In this document: piece by piece, positions 11,931-23,746 of the stretch
Layout of the letters: every line of letters begins with the position of its first letter
Numbering within the stretch: the stretch's first letter is position 1
Assembly (NCBI GenBank): GCA_023362775.1
Contig: JALMGJ010000001.1
Location: forward strand, 64,366,001-64,430,000
Origin: Charina bottae
Lineage: Eukaryota; Chordata; Lepidosauria; Squamata; Charinaidae
DNA: 64,000 nucleotides
Direction of reading: 5' to 3'
Made by a program: the position numbers and the translations under genes
Notes under the pieces: generated by a model
Database searches by the model: none
What the model was told of the DNA's origin: nothing
The model's input: the letters and a program-made list of their open reading frames with translations, nothing else

Positions 11931-14900
11931 TTTTTGTTTATTCGTTCAGTTGCTTCCGACTCTTCGTGACTTCATGGACCAGCCCACGCCAGAGCTTCCT
12001 GTCGGCCGTCACCATCCCCAGCTCCCCCATGGTTGAGTCTGTCACCTCCAGAATATCATCCATCCATCTTGCCCTTGGTCGGCCCCTCTTCCTTTTGCCT
12101 TCCACTTTCCCTAGCATCAGCTTCTTCTCCAGGGTATCCTGTCTTCTCATTATGTGGCCAAAGTACTTCAGTTTTGCCTTTAATATCATTCCCTCAAGTG
12201 AGCAGTCTGGCTTTATTTCCTGGAGTATGGACTGGTTTGATCTTCTTGCAGTCCAAGGCACTCTCAGAATTTTCCTCCAACACCACAGTTCAAAAGCATC
12301 TATCTTCCTTCGCTCAGCCCTCCTTATGGTCCAGCTCTCGCAGCCATAGGTTACTACGGGGAATACCATTGCTTTAACTATGCGGACCTTTGTCGTCAGT
12401 GTGATGTCTCTGCTCTTAACTATTTTATCAAGATTTGCCATTGCTCTCCTCCCAAGAAGTAGACGTCTTCTGATTTCCTGGCTGCAGTCAGCATCTGCAG
12501 TAATCTTTGCGCCTAGAAATACAAAGTCTGTCACTGCCTCCACTTTTTCTCCCTCTATTTGCCAGTTATCAATCAAGCTGGTTGCCATAATCTTGGTTTT
12601 TTTTGAGGTTTAACTGCAAACCAGCTTTTGCACTTTCTTCTTTCACCTTCGTCATAAGGCTCCTCAACTCCTCCTCGCTTTCAGCCATCAAAGTGGTATC
12701 ATCTGCATATCTAAGATAGTTAATGTTTCTTCCAGCGATTTTAACTCCAGCCTTGGATTCCTCAAGCCCAGCACGTTGCATGATGTGTTCTGCGTACAGG
12801 TTGAATAGGTAGGGTGAGAGTATACAGCCCTGCCGTACTCCTTTCCCAATCTTAAACCAGTCCGTTGTTCCGTGCTCTGTTCTTACCGTTGCTACTTGGT
12901 CGTTATACAGATTCCTCAGGAGGCAGACAAGATGACTTGGTATCCCCATACCACCAAGAACTTGCCACAATTTGTTATAATCCACACAGTCAAAGGCTTT
13001 AGAATAGTCAATAAAACAAAAATAGATGTTTTTCTGAAACTCCCTGGTTTTCTCCATTATCCAGCGGATATTGGCAATTTGGTCTCTAGTTCCTCTGCCT
13101 TTTCTAAACCCAGCTTGTACATCTGGCAATTCTCGCTCCATGAATTGCTGGAGTCTACCCTGCAAGATCTTGAGCATTACCTTACTGGCATGTGAAATAA
13201 GTGCCACTGCTCGATAGTTTGAACATTCTTTAGCGCTTCCCTTTTTTGGTATGGGGATATAAGTTGATTTTTTCCAATCTGATGGCCATTCTTGTGTTTT
13301 CCAAATTTGCTGGCATATGGCATGCATCACCTTGACAGCATCATCTTGCAAGATTTTAAACAGTTCAGCTGGGATACCGTCGTCTCCTGCTGCCTTGTTA
13401 TTAGCAATGCTTCTTAAGGCCCATTCAACCTCACTCTTCAGGATGTCTGGCTCTAACTCACTGACCACACCGTCAAAGCTATCTCCAATATTATTATCCT
13501 TCCTATACAGATCTTCCGCATATTCTTGCCACCTTTTCTTGATCTCTTCTGCTTCTGTTAGGTCCTTACCATCTTTGTTTTTGATCATACCCATTTTTGC
13601 CTGGAATTTACCTCCAATGTTTCTAATTTTCTGGAAGAGGTCTCTTGTCCTTCCTATTCTATTGTCTTCTTCCACTTCCGCACATTGCTTGTTTAAAAAT
13701 AATTCCTTATCTCTTCTGGCTAACCTCTGGAATTTTGCATTTAATTGGGCATATCTCCCCCTATCACTGTTGCCTTTTGCTTTCCTTCTTTCTTGGGCTA
13801 CTTCCAGTGTCTCAGCAGACAGCCATCTTGCCTTCTTGGTTTTCTTTTTCTTTGGGACGTTTTTTGTTGCCGCCTCCTGAACAATGTTGCGAACTTCTGT
13901 CCATAGTTCTTCCGGGACCCTATCTACTAAATCTAGTCCCTTAAATCTATTCTTCACCTCCACTGCATATTCCTTAGGAATATTAGTGAGCTCATATCTA
14001 ACTGATCTGTGGGTCTTCCCTATTCTCTTTAGTCCAATTCTAAATTTTGCAATAAGAAGTTCGTGATCTGAACTACAGTCAGCGCCAGGTCTTGTTTTTA
14101 CTGACTGTATAGATGTCCGCCACCTTTGGCTGCAAAGGATGTAGTCAATCTGATTTCGGTGTCGACCATCTGGTGAAGTCCATGCATAAAGTCGTTTTTT
14201 AGGTTGTTGGAAGAGAATGTTTGTTATGCACAGTGAGTTGTCTTGGCAAAATTCTATCAGCCTATGTCCTGCTTCATTTTGTTCTCCCAGACCATGCTTG
14301 CCTGTAATTCCAGGTGTCGTCTGACTACCCACCTTAGCATTCCAGTCTCCTGTAATGAAAATAACATCTCTTTTTGGTGTATTATCCAGTAGGTGCTGCA
14401 GATCCTCATAGAACTGATCTACTTCTGCTTCTTCGGCATCTGTGGTTGGGGCGTATATTTGGATCACTGTGATGTTAAATGGCTTACCCTGAATTCGAAT
14501 TGAGATCATTCTATCATTTTTTGGATTGTATCCAAGCACTGCTTTAGCCACTTTATTATTAATTATGAAGGCTACTCCATTTCTTCTGTGGTCCTCTTGT
14601 CCACAGTAGTAGATCTGGTGGTCATCTGATGTGAAGTGGCCCATTCCAGTCCATTTCAGTTCACTGACACCTAAAATGTCTATATTTAATCTTGACATCT
14701 CACCAATAACCACATCCAATTTGCCCTGGCTCATAGATCTTACATTCCAGGTTCCTATGGTGTGTTGATCTTTAGAACATCGGATTCGTCGTTCACCACC
14801 AGCACCGTCGGCCGCTAGCCGTCCTTTCGGCTTTGAGCTAGCTGCGTCATCACGTCTGGGGCTAGTTGAACGTATCCTCTGTTCCTCCCCAGTAGCATTT

Positions 14901-15152
14901 TGACCATCTTCCAACCTGGGAGTCCCATCTTCCGATGGTATACCGAAATATCTCTGGTTGTACTGATCCATTTAGTTTTCACGGCAAGAATACTGGGGTG
15001 GGTTGCCATTACCTTCCCCAGGGATCGTATTTAGTCTGACCTCTCTGCCACGACCTTCCCGTCTTGGGTGTCCCTTCACGGTTTAGCTCATGGTTTCATT
15101 GAGGTGCTCAAGCTCCAGCACCACGACAAGGTAACGATCTCCTTTGCTGGAG
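11931..15152 (-). mobile_element. Full-length BovB (RTE) LINE, subfamily B
   Basis: 3222 bp, flanked by an exact 12-bp duplication ggaagttaatat (11919-11930, 15153-15164). The 5'UTR is about 180 bp, then one long ORF, then a very short 3' end. BovB is an RTE-clade retrotransposon known in squamates and ruminants and inferred to have moved between species. The near-intact ORF and perfect duplication suggest recent insertion. Confidence 0.95.
11938..14971 (-). CDS. BovB ORF2 endonuclease/reverse transcriptase, single frameshift
   Basis: Start Met at 14971. Apurinic-type endonuclease motifs: TIGTWNVRSM, GVSELKWTGMG, IYAPTTDAEE, ITGDWNAKVG, NQIDYILCS and SSDHELLIAKF. RT motifs: AAGDDGIPAELFK, YIPIPKKGSAKECSNYRA, QAGFRKGRGTRDQI, FIDYSKAFDCVD, GVRQGCILSPYLFNLYAE and LRYADDTTLM. 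The frame is open for 800 residues to about 12600, where a one-base change in a run of eight As (minus strand) shifts it. The remaining 216 or so residues continue in the next frame through YGCESWTIRRAERRKIDAFE to the stop at 11938. About 1010 residues, near full family length. The lesion could be real or a homopolymer sequencing error. Confidence 0.93.
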
Positions 15153-17467
15153 GGAAGTTAATATACAAGGGACTAAAACACTGATTGTTGGACTTTATGC
15201 TCCAAACATTGATAAAGGAGTATTTTACAAAAATTTAATGGACAAACTTTTGGACTTATCATATGAAAATTGGTGTCTTATGGGTGACTGGAATGGGGTA
15301 ATTCTCCCAATGGAAGATAGACATTCTCAAAAAGATGTAAAACTTACACAGGGAAAATTACCCCAAACATTTTTCGATTTGAAAGAAATGTTGGATTTAC
15401 AAGATATTTGGAGACTTATGAATGGGAGCTCTAGAGAATACACATATTACTCAGAGAGGTATAAATCATTTTCCAGAATAGATATGTTTTTGATTTCTAA
15501 AAGCTTAATGATGGATGTTAATAAGGTTGAAATATTACCTAAGACTCTCTCAGATCATAACCCTGTAATGTTGACCATTAAAGGAAAACGGAATACATTC
15601 CGATGGAGACTAAATGAGTCAATCCTTCGGAAAAATGACATAGTTGATACATGTAAAAAAAAGTTAAGAGAATATTTTCAAGTGAATCTAAATAAGGGCA
15701 CCAGTACTCAAAACTGTTTGGGACACTAGTAAAGCTTATATGAGGGGTTATTTTATTCAATATAATGCTCAAATGAGGAGAAAGAAGCGAGAGAGAATTC
15801 AACTGATTTTAGATGAAATTAAAAAAAAGAGGCATGTTTAAGAGATAAGCCAAGGATGATACCTTGATGACTCAAATTCTTACAAAAGCAAATGTCAATG
15901 ATATTGATACAGGAGATAGAGACCCAAATGAAATTTACGAAACAAAAATATTTTGAATTTACAAATAAACCAGGTAGATGGTTAGCCTATAAATTGCGGA
16001 AACAAAGACAAAAGAACTTAATTTCTAACATACAGCATGAAGGGAGAGTCTTGGTGAACAATGCAGATATACAAGAAGCTTTTCACTGTTATTATTCATC
16101 ACTGCATAAAAAACAAGATGCTCAATTAGCTGATATTCATGAATATATGAGTAAGCAAAAATTAATTGTTCTTAATGATCAACAAAGAACAATGCTTAAT
16201 AATCCTATAACAACAGAGGAAATGAGAATGGCCTTCAATAAAATTAACAGTGGAAAAGCACCTGGACCCGATGGCTTATCAGCGGCTTATTATAAATGTT
16301 TTGAGGATGAACTATGTTTACCTCTACAGAAGACTATGAATTCGATCTTAGAAACAGGAGTTATGCCGTAGACCTGGAAAGAGGCCCATATTACACTGAT
16401 TCCAAAAGACCAGCAAGATTTGACCTCAACAAAGAATTATAGACCAATATCTCTACTGAATAATGATTATAAGATATTTACAACGGTGTTGGCGGAAAGA
16501 ATGAAAAATATTCTTAAAAATTTTATTCATCAAGATCAAGCAGGATTTTTACCCAAGAGACAAATTCGAGACAATGTTCGAAATATCTTGGATGTATTGG
16601 AGTATTTGGAACAACATAATGAAAAACAAGCTGCCTTGATATTTATAGATGCTGAAAAAGCCTTTGACAATTTAAATTAGTCTTTTATGTTTAAAGTATT
16701 GGAGACTATGAATTTTGGAGGAAATTTTATTAAGTGGATTAAATCAATATATACTCAATTTGCAAAAATAATTGTTAATGGAGAATTTAGTAAACCATGT
16801 GAAATACAAAAGGGTACAAGACAAGGTTGTCCCCTATCTCCACTTTTGTTTATACTGGTTCTAGAGGTCTTGCTTAGAGATATTAGACAAGAAGATGGCA
16901 TTCATGGTATTAGAGTCAAAAAAGAAGTTTATAAATTAAGACCCTTTGCTGATGACCTAGTCATTACCTTACAACCCACTGGATGGGATTGAGCTACTGA
17001 TGCAGAAATTGAAAGACTTTGGGTCGTTAGCAGGGTTCAAAGTGAACTTACAGAAAACAAAAGTTTTGACTAAGAATATGGATTACCATCAACAAGAGAA
17101 ATTGAGAGAAATGACGGGATATTTAATGGAGAAAAAAGTAAAATATTTGGGAGTATATTTAACATCCAAAAATGTCAAATTATTTCAAAATAATTATATT
17201 CCAATTTGGACAGATATTAAAAAAGATTTAGATCGATGGGAAAAATTGCAATTATCATTATTAGGTAGAATATCAGTGATTAAAATGAATATTTTGCCAC
17301 GAATCTTATATCTTTTTCAAACATTACCTATATTGGCATCAGAGGCACCTTTTAAACAATGGCAGCGGGACATCTCTAAGTTTATTTGGCAAGGGAAAAA
17401 ACCAAGAATAAAATATAAAATTTTGCAAGACTCAAAAGAAAGAGGGGAAAATTTTATAAATAAATAG

Positions 17468-17799
17468 TGGGTATAAATTGTATAAATACCTACCTACATA
17501 CACACACACATAACTGCCTTCCTAATGGCTAATGTATTGCTTTCCTCCATTCCCCTTTCTAGCTTTTGATTCTAATTTGGTGTAGTATCGAAACTGTAAT
17601 ACAAAAATCAACTTCTTCAATTTATCAAAAATATGTGGATTACCAAGGACAATTTGGAACCATAAGAGGATCTGCAATATTGTGTCTAGCTTACCTAAAA
17701 TTAGTTTTGCATTGATACATTGTTTTATTTTTTACACTGATACAGCAGCTTTCATGCAAACAAAGTCAATTTACTGCACTGATCTTATAAAGCAGGGGT
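17468..17799. other. Unique sequence
   Basis: Nothing recognised apart from a short (CA)n run near 17500. Confidence 0.5.
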
Positions 17800-17810
17800 A
17801 ATCCTCTGAA

Positions 17811-18051
17811 GAGAACCAGTTTGGTGTGGTGGTTAAGGCACCACGCTAGAAACTGGGACACCATGAGTTCTAGGCCTGCCTTGGGCACAAAGCCAGCTGG
17901 GTGACCTTGGGCCAGTCGCTCTGTCTCAGCCCTAGGAAGGAGGCAAGGGCAAACCACTTCTGAATAACCTTGCCAAGAAAACTGCAGGGACTTGTCCAGG
18001 CAGTTGCCAGGAGTCAACATTGACTCAAAAGAAAAAAGAAAAAAAAAAAAG
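17811..18051 (+). mobile_element. tRNA-derived SINE, full length
   Basis: Head gtgtggtggttaaggcac (A-box-like) and gagttctaggcctg (B-box-like), body with gggtgaccttgggccagtcg, tail caaaccacttctgaa then aggagtcaacattgactcaa and poly-A. Target duplication aatcctctgaa at 17800-17810 and 18052-18062. The tail is shared with the 5S-headed SINE at 58.4 kb. Confidence 0.93.
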
Positions 18052-18062
18052 AATCCTCTGAA

Positions 18063-19180
18063 AGTATGGTCCCTAAGCTCTGGCACAATTTACTCTAAAT
18101 TGTAATTTTGAATGTGCAGAAGGGGAAAATATTAAATATATGGAAGGCAATTAAACTTAATATAATGACATTAATTTAAATTAAATCAAATTTAGTTTTT
18201 GTCTTGCCCACATTCTGACATATGGCAAACCCCTCAAAAGCCTGTGCACCACTTATAAATCTAGCTCATCCTTATGAAAAAGTCTAGAAAAGTTACCAAT
18301 CTACAGAAACATTTTTCTATCCCTCCTACTTACTATGGACAACTTATGTTAAGCTGTCTCACATATTACAGATGTAAAAACCTGTTTCCAACTTAGCCTA
18401 TGGGGTTTTTTTTTATAGTCTCCCAGTAGTTTTCAAGGAGTGTGATTGCTTATTTGCTCCCCAGAATGGCTGAAAATCTCATACATCTACTCTTATTCCA
18501 TTAAATAATCTTACATGTGAAGGGGGGGGGGGATTCTTGCCTCATCCCAATGTTTACATTTATTTGAAATATTACTTCTAGAACCAACAAAGAATCTTGT
18601 GTAAGTATGCCAGAAATTGGTTCTAAAAGTAATATTTCAAAGCTTTCCATGCAGGCCACAAAGACCATAACTGCACTTCCCCAGTTGAACACTCATCACC
18701 ATAGCAATGGGGATTTGATAGCTCTTTCATACCTCAGTGGTTCTTAATTAAACTGTTTGACCAAATTCCCCTTTCCTCGGTCTCGAATAATGTCATAACC
18801 TCCATAAAAAAACCCAGACTCTATTGTTTTACACAAGCGGCAGTCCCAAACTGGATTCTGGATTCAAAAACAAGCAATTACAAATTGCTCCATTACCCCC
18901 ACGATATCCTCAGATTACCCCTTTCGGGGTAATTGCCCCCAGTTTAAGAACCACTGTCCTGTTTGGACAGCAGGAATAGAGCATTAAGATTGCTGGGAAG
19001 GTGGGTGAAGGTTACCACCACTCCCCCCAGCTATTCTGTATGCAAGCCAGAAAGAATAGGTGTACACCCACTGAAGCATAAGCTTTGGGAGAGTAGGGTC
19101 ACTTTACCGTCTGTCAATGGAATAGACCATATTCTCATGCATTTGAGGATTATTAGAGATAGTTAACTAGAGATAGTTCC
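18063..19180. other. Unique sequence with one 23-bp inverted repeat
   Basis: No gene recognised. The arms 18564-18586 and 18618-18640 are complementary apart from about one mismatch around a 31-bp loop, perhaps a MITE remnant. Confidence 0.5.
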
Positions 19181-19385
19181 TCCTGGGGATGGTTAGTTTA
19201 ATAATGACCTCCTTTTAAGATCCTACCATCCTCTGGATTTTTATATTCTTATTTATTGTACTGTTTATTGTATTTTAATGATTATTGATTTTTAACTTTA
19301 ATTTTAACATTTGTTGTAAACCACCCAGAGTCTACCGTGGTAGAGATGGGCAGTGATAAATTTGATTAATAAATAAAAAATTAAT
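19181..19385 (+). mobile_element. L2-type LINE 3' end
   Basis: Contains gtaaaccacccagagtctac, gatgggcagtgataaat and an (AAT)n-like tail, matching the 3' end of the long L2 element at 33.3 kb (there on the minus strand). Confidence 0.7.
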
Positions 19386-19699
19386 TAATTAATAATAAAT
19401 TATTTATTGCTTTATGCAATAAATAGCTCAGTGGGACTTATTTTTGAGGAAGGGTGTACAGCCTCCTGCTGTACATTTTCTGTTTGCTCATAGGTTATGT
19501 CTACCCTTGTTTTTCGAAAGGGTCCACCTAATTCCCTACAGCGCTTTTGAACCTTACACCCACGGTTCTAAAATTCGAGAGTTCGAATCCGTCATATACC
19601 CCGCAGCTGCATGTGAAAGAATACGCTTTTCCTTTGAAATCGGCGCACGCAAATCCAACTCACCTGAGTGATATGAGAAGCCTTAACCCCGCTGACTTC

Positions 19700-20560
19700 A
19701 GTAAGATTTAATTCTGAGGCGACTGCGCTGCCAAATCAACAAACCGTCGCAGGCGCGCTTCTTGGAAGGCAAGCGCGAGCAAAAGCTCAGCGGAGCTTGA
19801 TTTAAAACTAAGCGCCTGTAAATCTGCAGAACTAGTCACGCCTTTATTGCCCCTTCCCCAACTAGTTACACATACTCCGCGCGGCATCCTTGTGAAGTCA
19901 CTAGCTCACCATCCAACACCAAACTAGAGAATATGCTACAAAGCTACGGGAGCCGCAACGGGCTTGGACGGCGCTGACTCTTGGAGCGCGCGCTGGTTGC
20001 CTCACCTGTGGCGCGTCCCAGAGTCTCCGCGGCGGCTCCCGCCTTCGATTCCGCAGCGGCCGCCGACCTTCGAGCGGTACAGGCGCAAGGGGTCCCCGCA
20101 GTCTTCAAGGGCGCCCGCAAGAGGCGCGCGTGGGAGGTAACCCAGGAAAGTGAGGAGAGGAGATTAGACTGAGGTTGGGGAGGAAAGGAGATTAGACTCA
20201 GCCCAGCAATGAGCTGAAGGACGCACCTCCCAGTACTTGGGATTTTCCTTTCCATACCCGGTAAATGAGGGGCGTAGGAAAGGGCGGGCTCGCGATACCA
20301 TGGCTTTTCTTCTGGGCGCCTCCCCCCTCCAGAGCTTGGGAGCCTTATGTGGTGAAAAAGGGAGAAAGCAAAGCTTCGGGTCAGCCAATCCGCGGCATTG
20401 TTTCTCAGAAGTGTCACTGAGACAGTTACTCCAAGGTAAGCATGCGCAGGGTTGCGCCCAGCCTTCGCTTCTGCTTGGCCCCCTTTGGCAGCCCGGGCAG
20501 GATAGGAACCGCGTTCTGAAGCAAGCCCGACTGCGCCAGAACGAATGTGGGAGGCAAGAG
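19700..20560. promoter_or_regulatory. CpG island, candidate promoter of the gene downstream of RCOR3
   Basis: The densest non-repeat CpG cluster in the window (many CGs between 19960 and 20140, continuing to about 20540), with a GC box near 20280 and a CCAAT motif near 20385. No transposon ends were recognised. On the minus strand a strong donor CAG|GTGAG lies at 20006/20005; on the plus strand CAAG|GTAAGC lies at 20435/20436, so either or both directions could be transcribed. In vertebrates TRAF5 usually follows RCOR3 in the same direction and would start about here, but no TRAF5 coding exon was found in 1-19700, so the gene name is only a synteny guess. The long minus-strand open frame across the island is probably not coding. 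Confidence 0.55.
19783..19866. repeat. 84-bp segment duplicated at 26680-26757
   Basis: Shares tgtaaatctgcagaa, agtcacgcctttattgcccc and ttccccaact with 26.7 kb, with few differences. Lies at the edge of the CpG island. Not recognised as a known repeat. Confidence 0.7.
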
Positions 20561-20700
20561 TGAAAATTAAGAGGAAGTATCCTAGTGGTCTGCAAATATC
20601 TGAAAGCCTCTCACGTGCGGAAGAGAGCGGATGTGTTATCTTCTGGAAGGAGAACAGGACCAAAAGGTGGAAATTAAAAGAATGGAGAGTTAGAGGTGAG

Positions 20701-20824
<124 letters not shown>

Positions 20825-21085
20825 AGAATGAATATTGAGAGGAATCTCCTGTCACTAAAAGTTCCCAAGCAGATGAACAGGCTGCCTAGAACAGTGGGGG
20901 ACTCCCTCTCCCTGAAGGTTTTCAAACAGGGTTTACAGTGCCACCTGCTGTCAGGAATGGTTCAGTGGACTGCAGTGTACTGTAGTGCTGTAGTGCAGAT
21001 ACAGAGAAGGCAGTTGCCTTGGGGCCTGAGGTCCCTGCTGGACTGGCCTTTCAACTGTTCTATTGACTCTCATTTCTCATTTTTA
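20825..21085 (+). mobile_element. CR1 LINE 3' end
   Basis: Resembles the CR1 terminal region: gaggaatctcctgtcac, a gaacaggctgcctagaacag block, gaaggttttcaaacaggg and ctggcctttcaactgttcta. 5'-truncated. Confidence 0.65.
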
Positions 21086-21089
21086 AATG

Positions 21090-21300
21090 GAATCAGTTCC
21101 TGAATACATTATCTCTACAAATATTTCTGCAAATCTACAATCCCATGTGTAGAAGGTTTCAGTATAGTATTTCCATCTTCTTTTAACTTTATTTGCCTCT
21201 ATTATAACTTTCTTGTAGGATCTCTTAAGTAGTCCTTCTTTAGCTGTACATTTACCTGTGATTTCTATATTCTTCTTAAAAGCAACTCTCATTTTTCTTT
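21090..21300 (-). mobile_element. Degenerate RTE-like LINE fragment
   Basis: The minus strand reads VKRRWKYYTETFY, similar to the linker before the RT domain of RTE/BovB (there IKKRWQEYAEDLY). No ends seen. Confidence 0.4.
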
Positions 21301-22145
21301 TTCTTGTTGTTTTCCTCTATTTCCTCTTTTTCTTGTTGTTTTCCTCTATTTGTTGGCATTCATGATTCAGACATCTTTCCTGCCCTTTCTTACCTGATGC
21401 TGAAAGTCTTTGTTCAGTTGTCATGCACCCTTTAATGCCTAAAGCCTTCAGTCTCAGTTTTACCTAGGCAATCATAACTTATTCTAAAAGCCCATTGATT
21501 TTTTTTCATCTTTGACATTTTATTAATATTTTTCTTCTGCTTCACTTTTCACAATGGTATTGGTTTCATAGTCAGGAAAGATATAGGAAAGACAGTATTG
21601 GGTTAATAATGTAAATTAGACTTCACGGACAATATTTTAATATGACAATTATCCAAGTTTATTCTCTGACCATTGATGCAGAAGCAGTGGAGATTGAAGA
21701 GGTTTAAGGTCAAGTTTATTCTGAAATCAACAGAACATGCACATAAGATGTGCTGCTTGTGGTTGAAGACTGGAATGTCAGAACTGAAAATAGTAAGAAG
21801 GAAAACACAATGGCAAGCAAAAGAAGAGGAATCATTAAAGGTTCTAAACAAACTATGCCAGCAAGTCTGGAGAATATATATTGAGGGAGACTGGATTGGA
21901 AGAAAATGAGTGTGGTTTTAAATAGAGGAAGAAACATCAGTAACCATGCACCATGCTGATGACACTGTTCTGATAGCTGAAAATGCAAATGACCAGCAAG
22001 CTCTAGTAATGAAAATCAAGGAGCACAATGAAAAAAAAGGGACTATGATTAAATATAAAGAAGACCAAGCTAATGATAACAGATATAGCAACCGGCCTTA
22101 GACTTGTCAGTGAAAACACCAAAGTGGTGGATATTATTTGCTTTT

Positions 22146-23595
22146 CAGCGACTTCCTGTGAGCAAAACTGATTGTCTTGCTGGTTTGCTGGCTATCAAGA
22201 CAGCTTTTGCAAGGGAAATGGATGCTGGATCCCGGCTGGTGTAATCTCTCTGGAACAAAGGAGAGATAGTTGAGATAATCCATGTGAGTCCAGACAGCTG
22301 CTACTCATGAGTAGACCACAGAAACTGCCATTTTATGGTTGGCTTATGAGAGGAGTGGCTGGGAGTTGGGATCAAGCACACACTCGCAAAGCAGCCTTAT
22401 GGACATAAGCCTTATATCTTAATCAATTTTTTGGATTTATTTTTTGTATATTGGAGAGATTAAGACCCTTCGGACTGGCAAGGTTTTACTGTATTCATCG
22501 GGTGATTCTCTGCCTCCTTAAAAGATGATAGTGTAAATTTGATTTTAAACATTTTGAAAATATATGATTTTTTTTGGACTGTGCAGCAAAAGGGTGCTTA
22601 GTATATGGATTTTAGAAAGTTAATAATGGATTAAGGGGCCAGAGTTGGAATTATAGTTTTGAATTAATATTCAATATTAATCTTCTCACGGGAAAATGGT
22701 GATTGCTTTGGGGTTTTTTTTTATGATAAGGAGACCTTGAAGGCTGGACATTACAGGGAGCCAGAGGATAAAGGAAATGGAACAGAAATCCTTAGTGCAA
22801 ACTTTTGAATATCTCTCAGCTAAGTTACTGGACAGAATGGATCAATTGCTTGAGAAACTGGACAGAATATGCTCTAATGAAGTTGTAAAACAAGAACAAG
22901 TTGTAATGGATGTCTCTGAAATTCATTTGAAGGGGGATTTAAATGTAATACAAAAGAATCTGATAGATAACTTATTCCCTAAAGGAGATGAACAGATACC
23001 AGACCAGAAAACTGATTTGGATAATTTTTTTTTCTGGATATACAAAAGAGCTCTGCTAAGGTTTGGAAAGACGTTTTTTTAGAAGTGACAAACAAAAGGA
23101 CAAACTTTACCTAATGGACATACAAAAGAAATCTGTTAAAGTTCAGAAGGATTTTTGCCCAGATACACAGATGACCAGCAAATTACCTCTGGGACTTTTT
23201 TTGAAGGAGTTAAAGATAAATTTTAAAAATTCATGGAAGGTTTATAAGGTTGGTTGGTTTGACCAGGGCTAAAAGAAGAAAATAATTATATCTGGTTGCC
23301 CTTACTGAACTTTTGCTGACAAAGAATGATTGACGAAGCATTTGGACTTTTTTTTTTATCTAAGAGATGAGTTATGGGGAAAAGAGAGATTATGTTTTTT
23401 TTAAGAGACCGTGATAAGCTACTAAAATTGTTTTTACCTGCTGGGATGAAGGGAGAAGTTAGTTCTTCCTTTTTCTTTCTTTCTTTTACTTTTCTACACT
23501 CCCCCCCTCCCTTTTTTGTTTGTATTTTTTTTTGTATTTACCTTTATTCTTTTCATTTATAATTCTTAATAAAATTATTTGAAGAAAAAAGATAG
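22146..23595 (+). mobile_element. Half-L1-like element (ORF1-like only)
   Basis: 1450 bp flanked by an exact 11-bp duplication tatttgctttt (22135-22145, 23596-23606). It has a 5'UTR-like leader (about 630 bp), an ORF1-like remnant (22777-23270) and a T/C-rich 3'UTR ending in aataaaattatttgaagaaa, as in squamate L1s. No ORF2 sequence lies between them. This layout matches half-L1 (HAL1) elements known in mammals, which borrow L1 machinery. Confidence 0.7.
22777..23270 (+). pseudogene. ORF1-like remnant of the half-L1
   Basis: Met at 22777. The first 85 residues form a probable coiled coil (LSAKLLDRMDQLLEKLDRIC). A frameshift lies in a T-run near 23030; the next segment reads SDKQKDKLYLMDIQKKSVK. 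No RRM motif was recognised, so the ORF1 assignment rests on position and coiled coil. Confidence 0.5.
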
Positions 23596-23720
23596 TATTT
23601 GCTTTTTAGGATTGTCAACAGTAAAGGAACCAGCAATCAAGAAATATGACACAGACTAGCACTTGATAGAGTAGCAATGAAGGCCTTAGAAAAGATATTC
23701 TCTGACTTGATACCACATAA

Positions 23721-23746
23721 TCAATCAATCAATCAATCAATCAATT
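23721..23746. repeat. (AATC)n microsatellite
   Basis: About six AATC units. Confidence 0.85.

Larger units (their letters stand above)
7630..17460 (+). mobile_element. L1 LINE interrupted by three nested insertions, 3' end missing
   Basis: 5'UTR (about 7630-8457, GC-rich at its start), ORF1 (8458-9469), then ORF2 in pieces at 10891-11022, 11797-11918 and 15165-17460. Removing the inserts 9485-10890, 11025-11794 and 11931-15152 together with one copy of each target duplication restores continuous ORF2 order. Sequence stops matching L1 near codon phrase QDSKERGEN, well short of the normal ORF2 end, and there is no 3'UTR or poly-A. The 3' loss is unusual for a LINE and suggests later deletion. 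Confidence 0.88.
10891..17467 (+). pseudogene. L1 ORF2 remnant (endonuclease and reverse transcriptase)
   Basis: Endonuclease pieces: LTWNINGDNSPQ, FLQETHI, GDWNGVI and SDHNPVML. RT motifs: GKAPGPDGL, NYRPISLLNNDYKI, QAGFLPKRQIRDN, FIDAEKAFDN, QGCPLSPLLF and the active-site FADD (about 16945). Stops or frameshifts occur near 15720, 15840, 16370, 16680 and 16990. The C-terminal third of ORF2, including the Cys-rich domain, is absent. Confidence 0.88.
21660..23720 (+). mobile_element. Old RTE-like LINE fragment hosting the half-L1
   Basis: Near 21945-22080 the plus strand reads HHADDTVLIAENANDQQALV, the RTE reverse transcriptase active-site region, with several lesions. Sequence resumes after the insertion 22146-23595. 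Ends not resolved. Confidence 0.55.

Noticed and set aside
1..19700. TRAF5 coding exons on the minus strand
   Set aside because: Looked for RING and TRAF-type sequences in the open frames and found none; remaining sequence is repeats or unique noncoding DNA.
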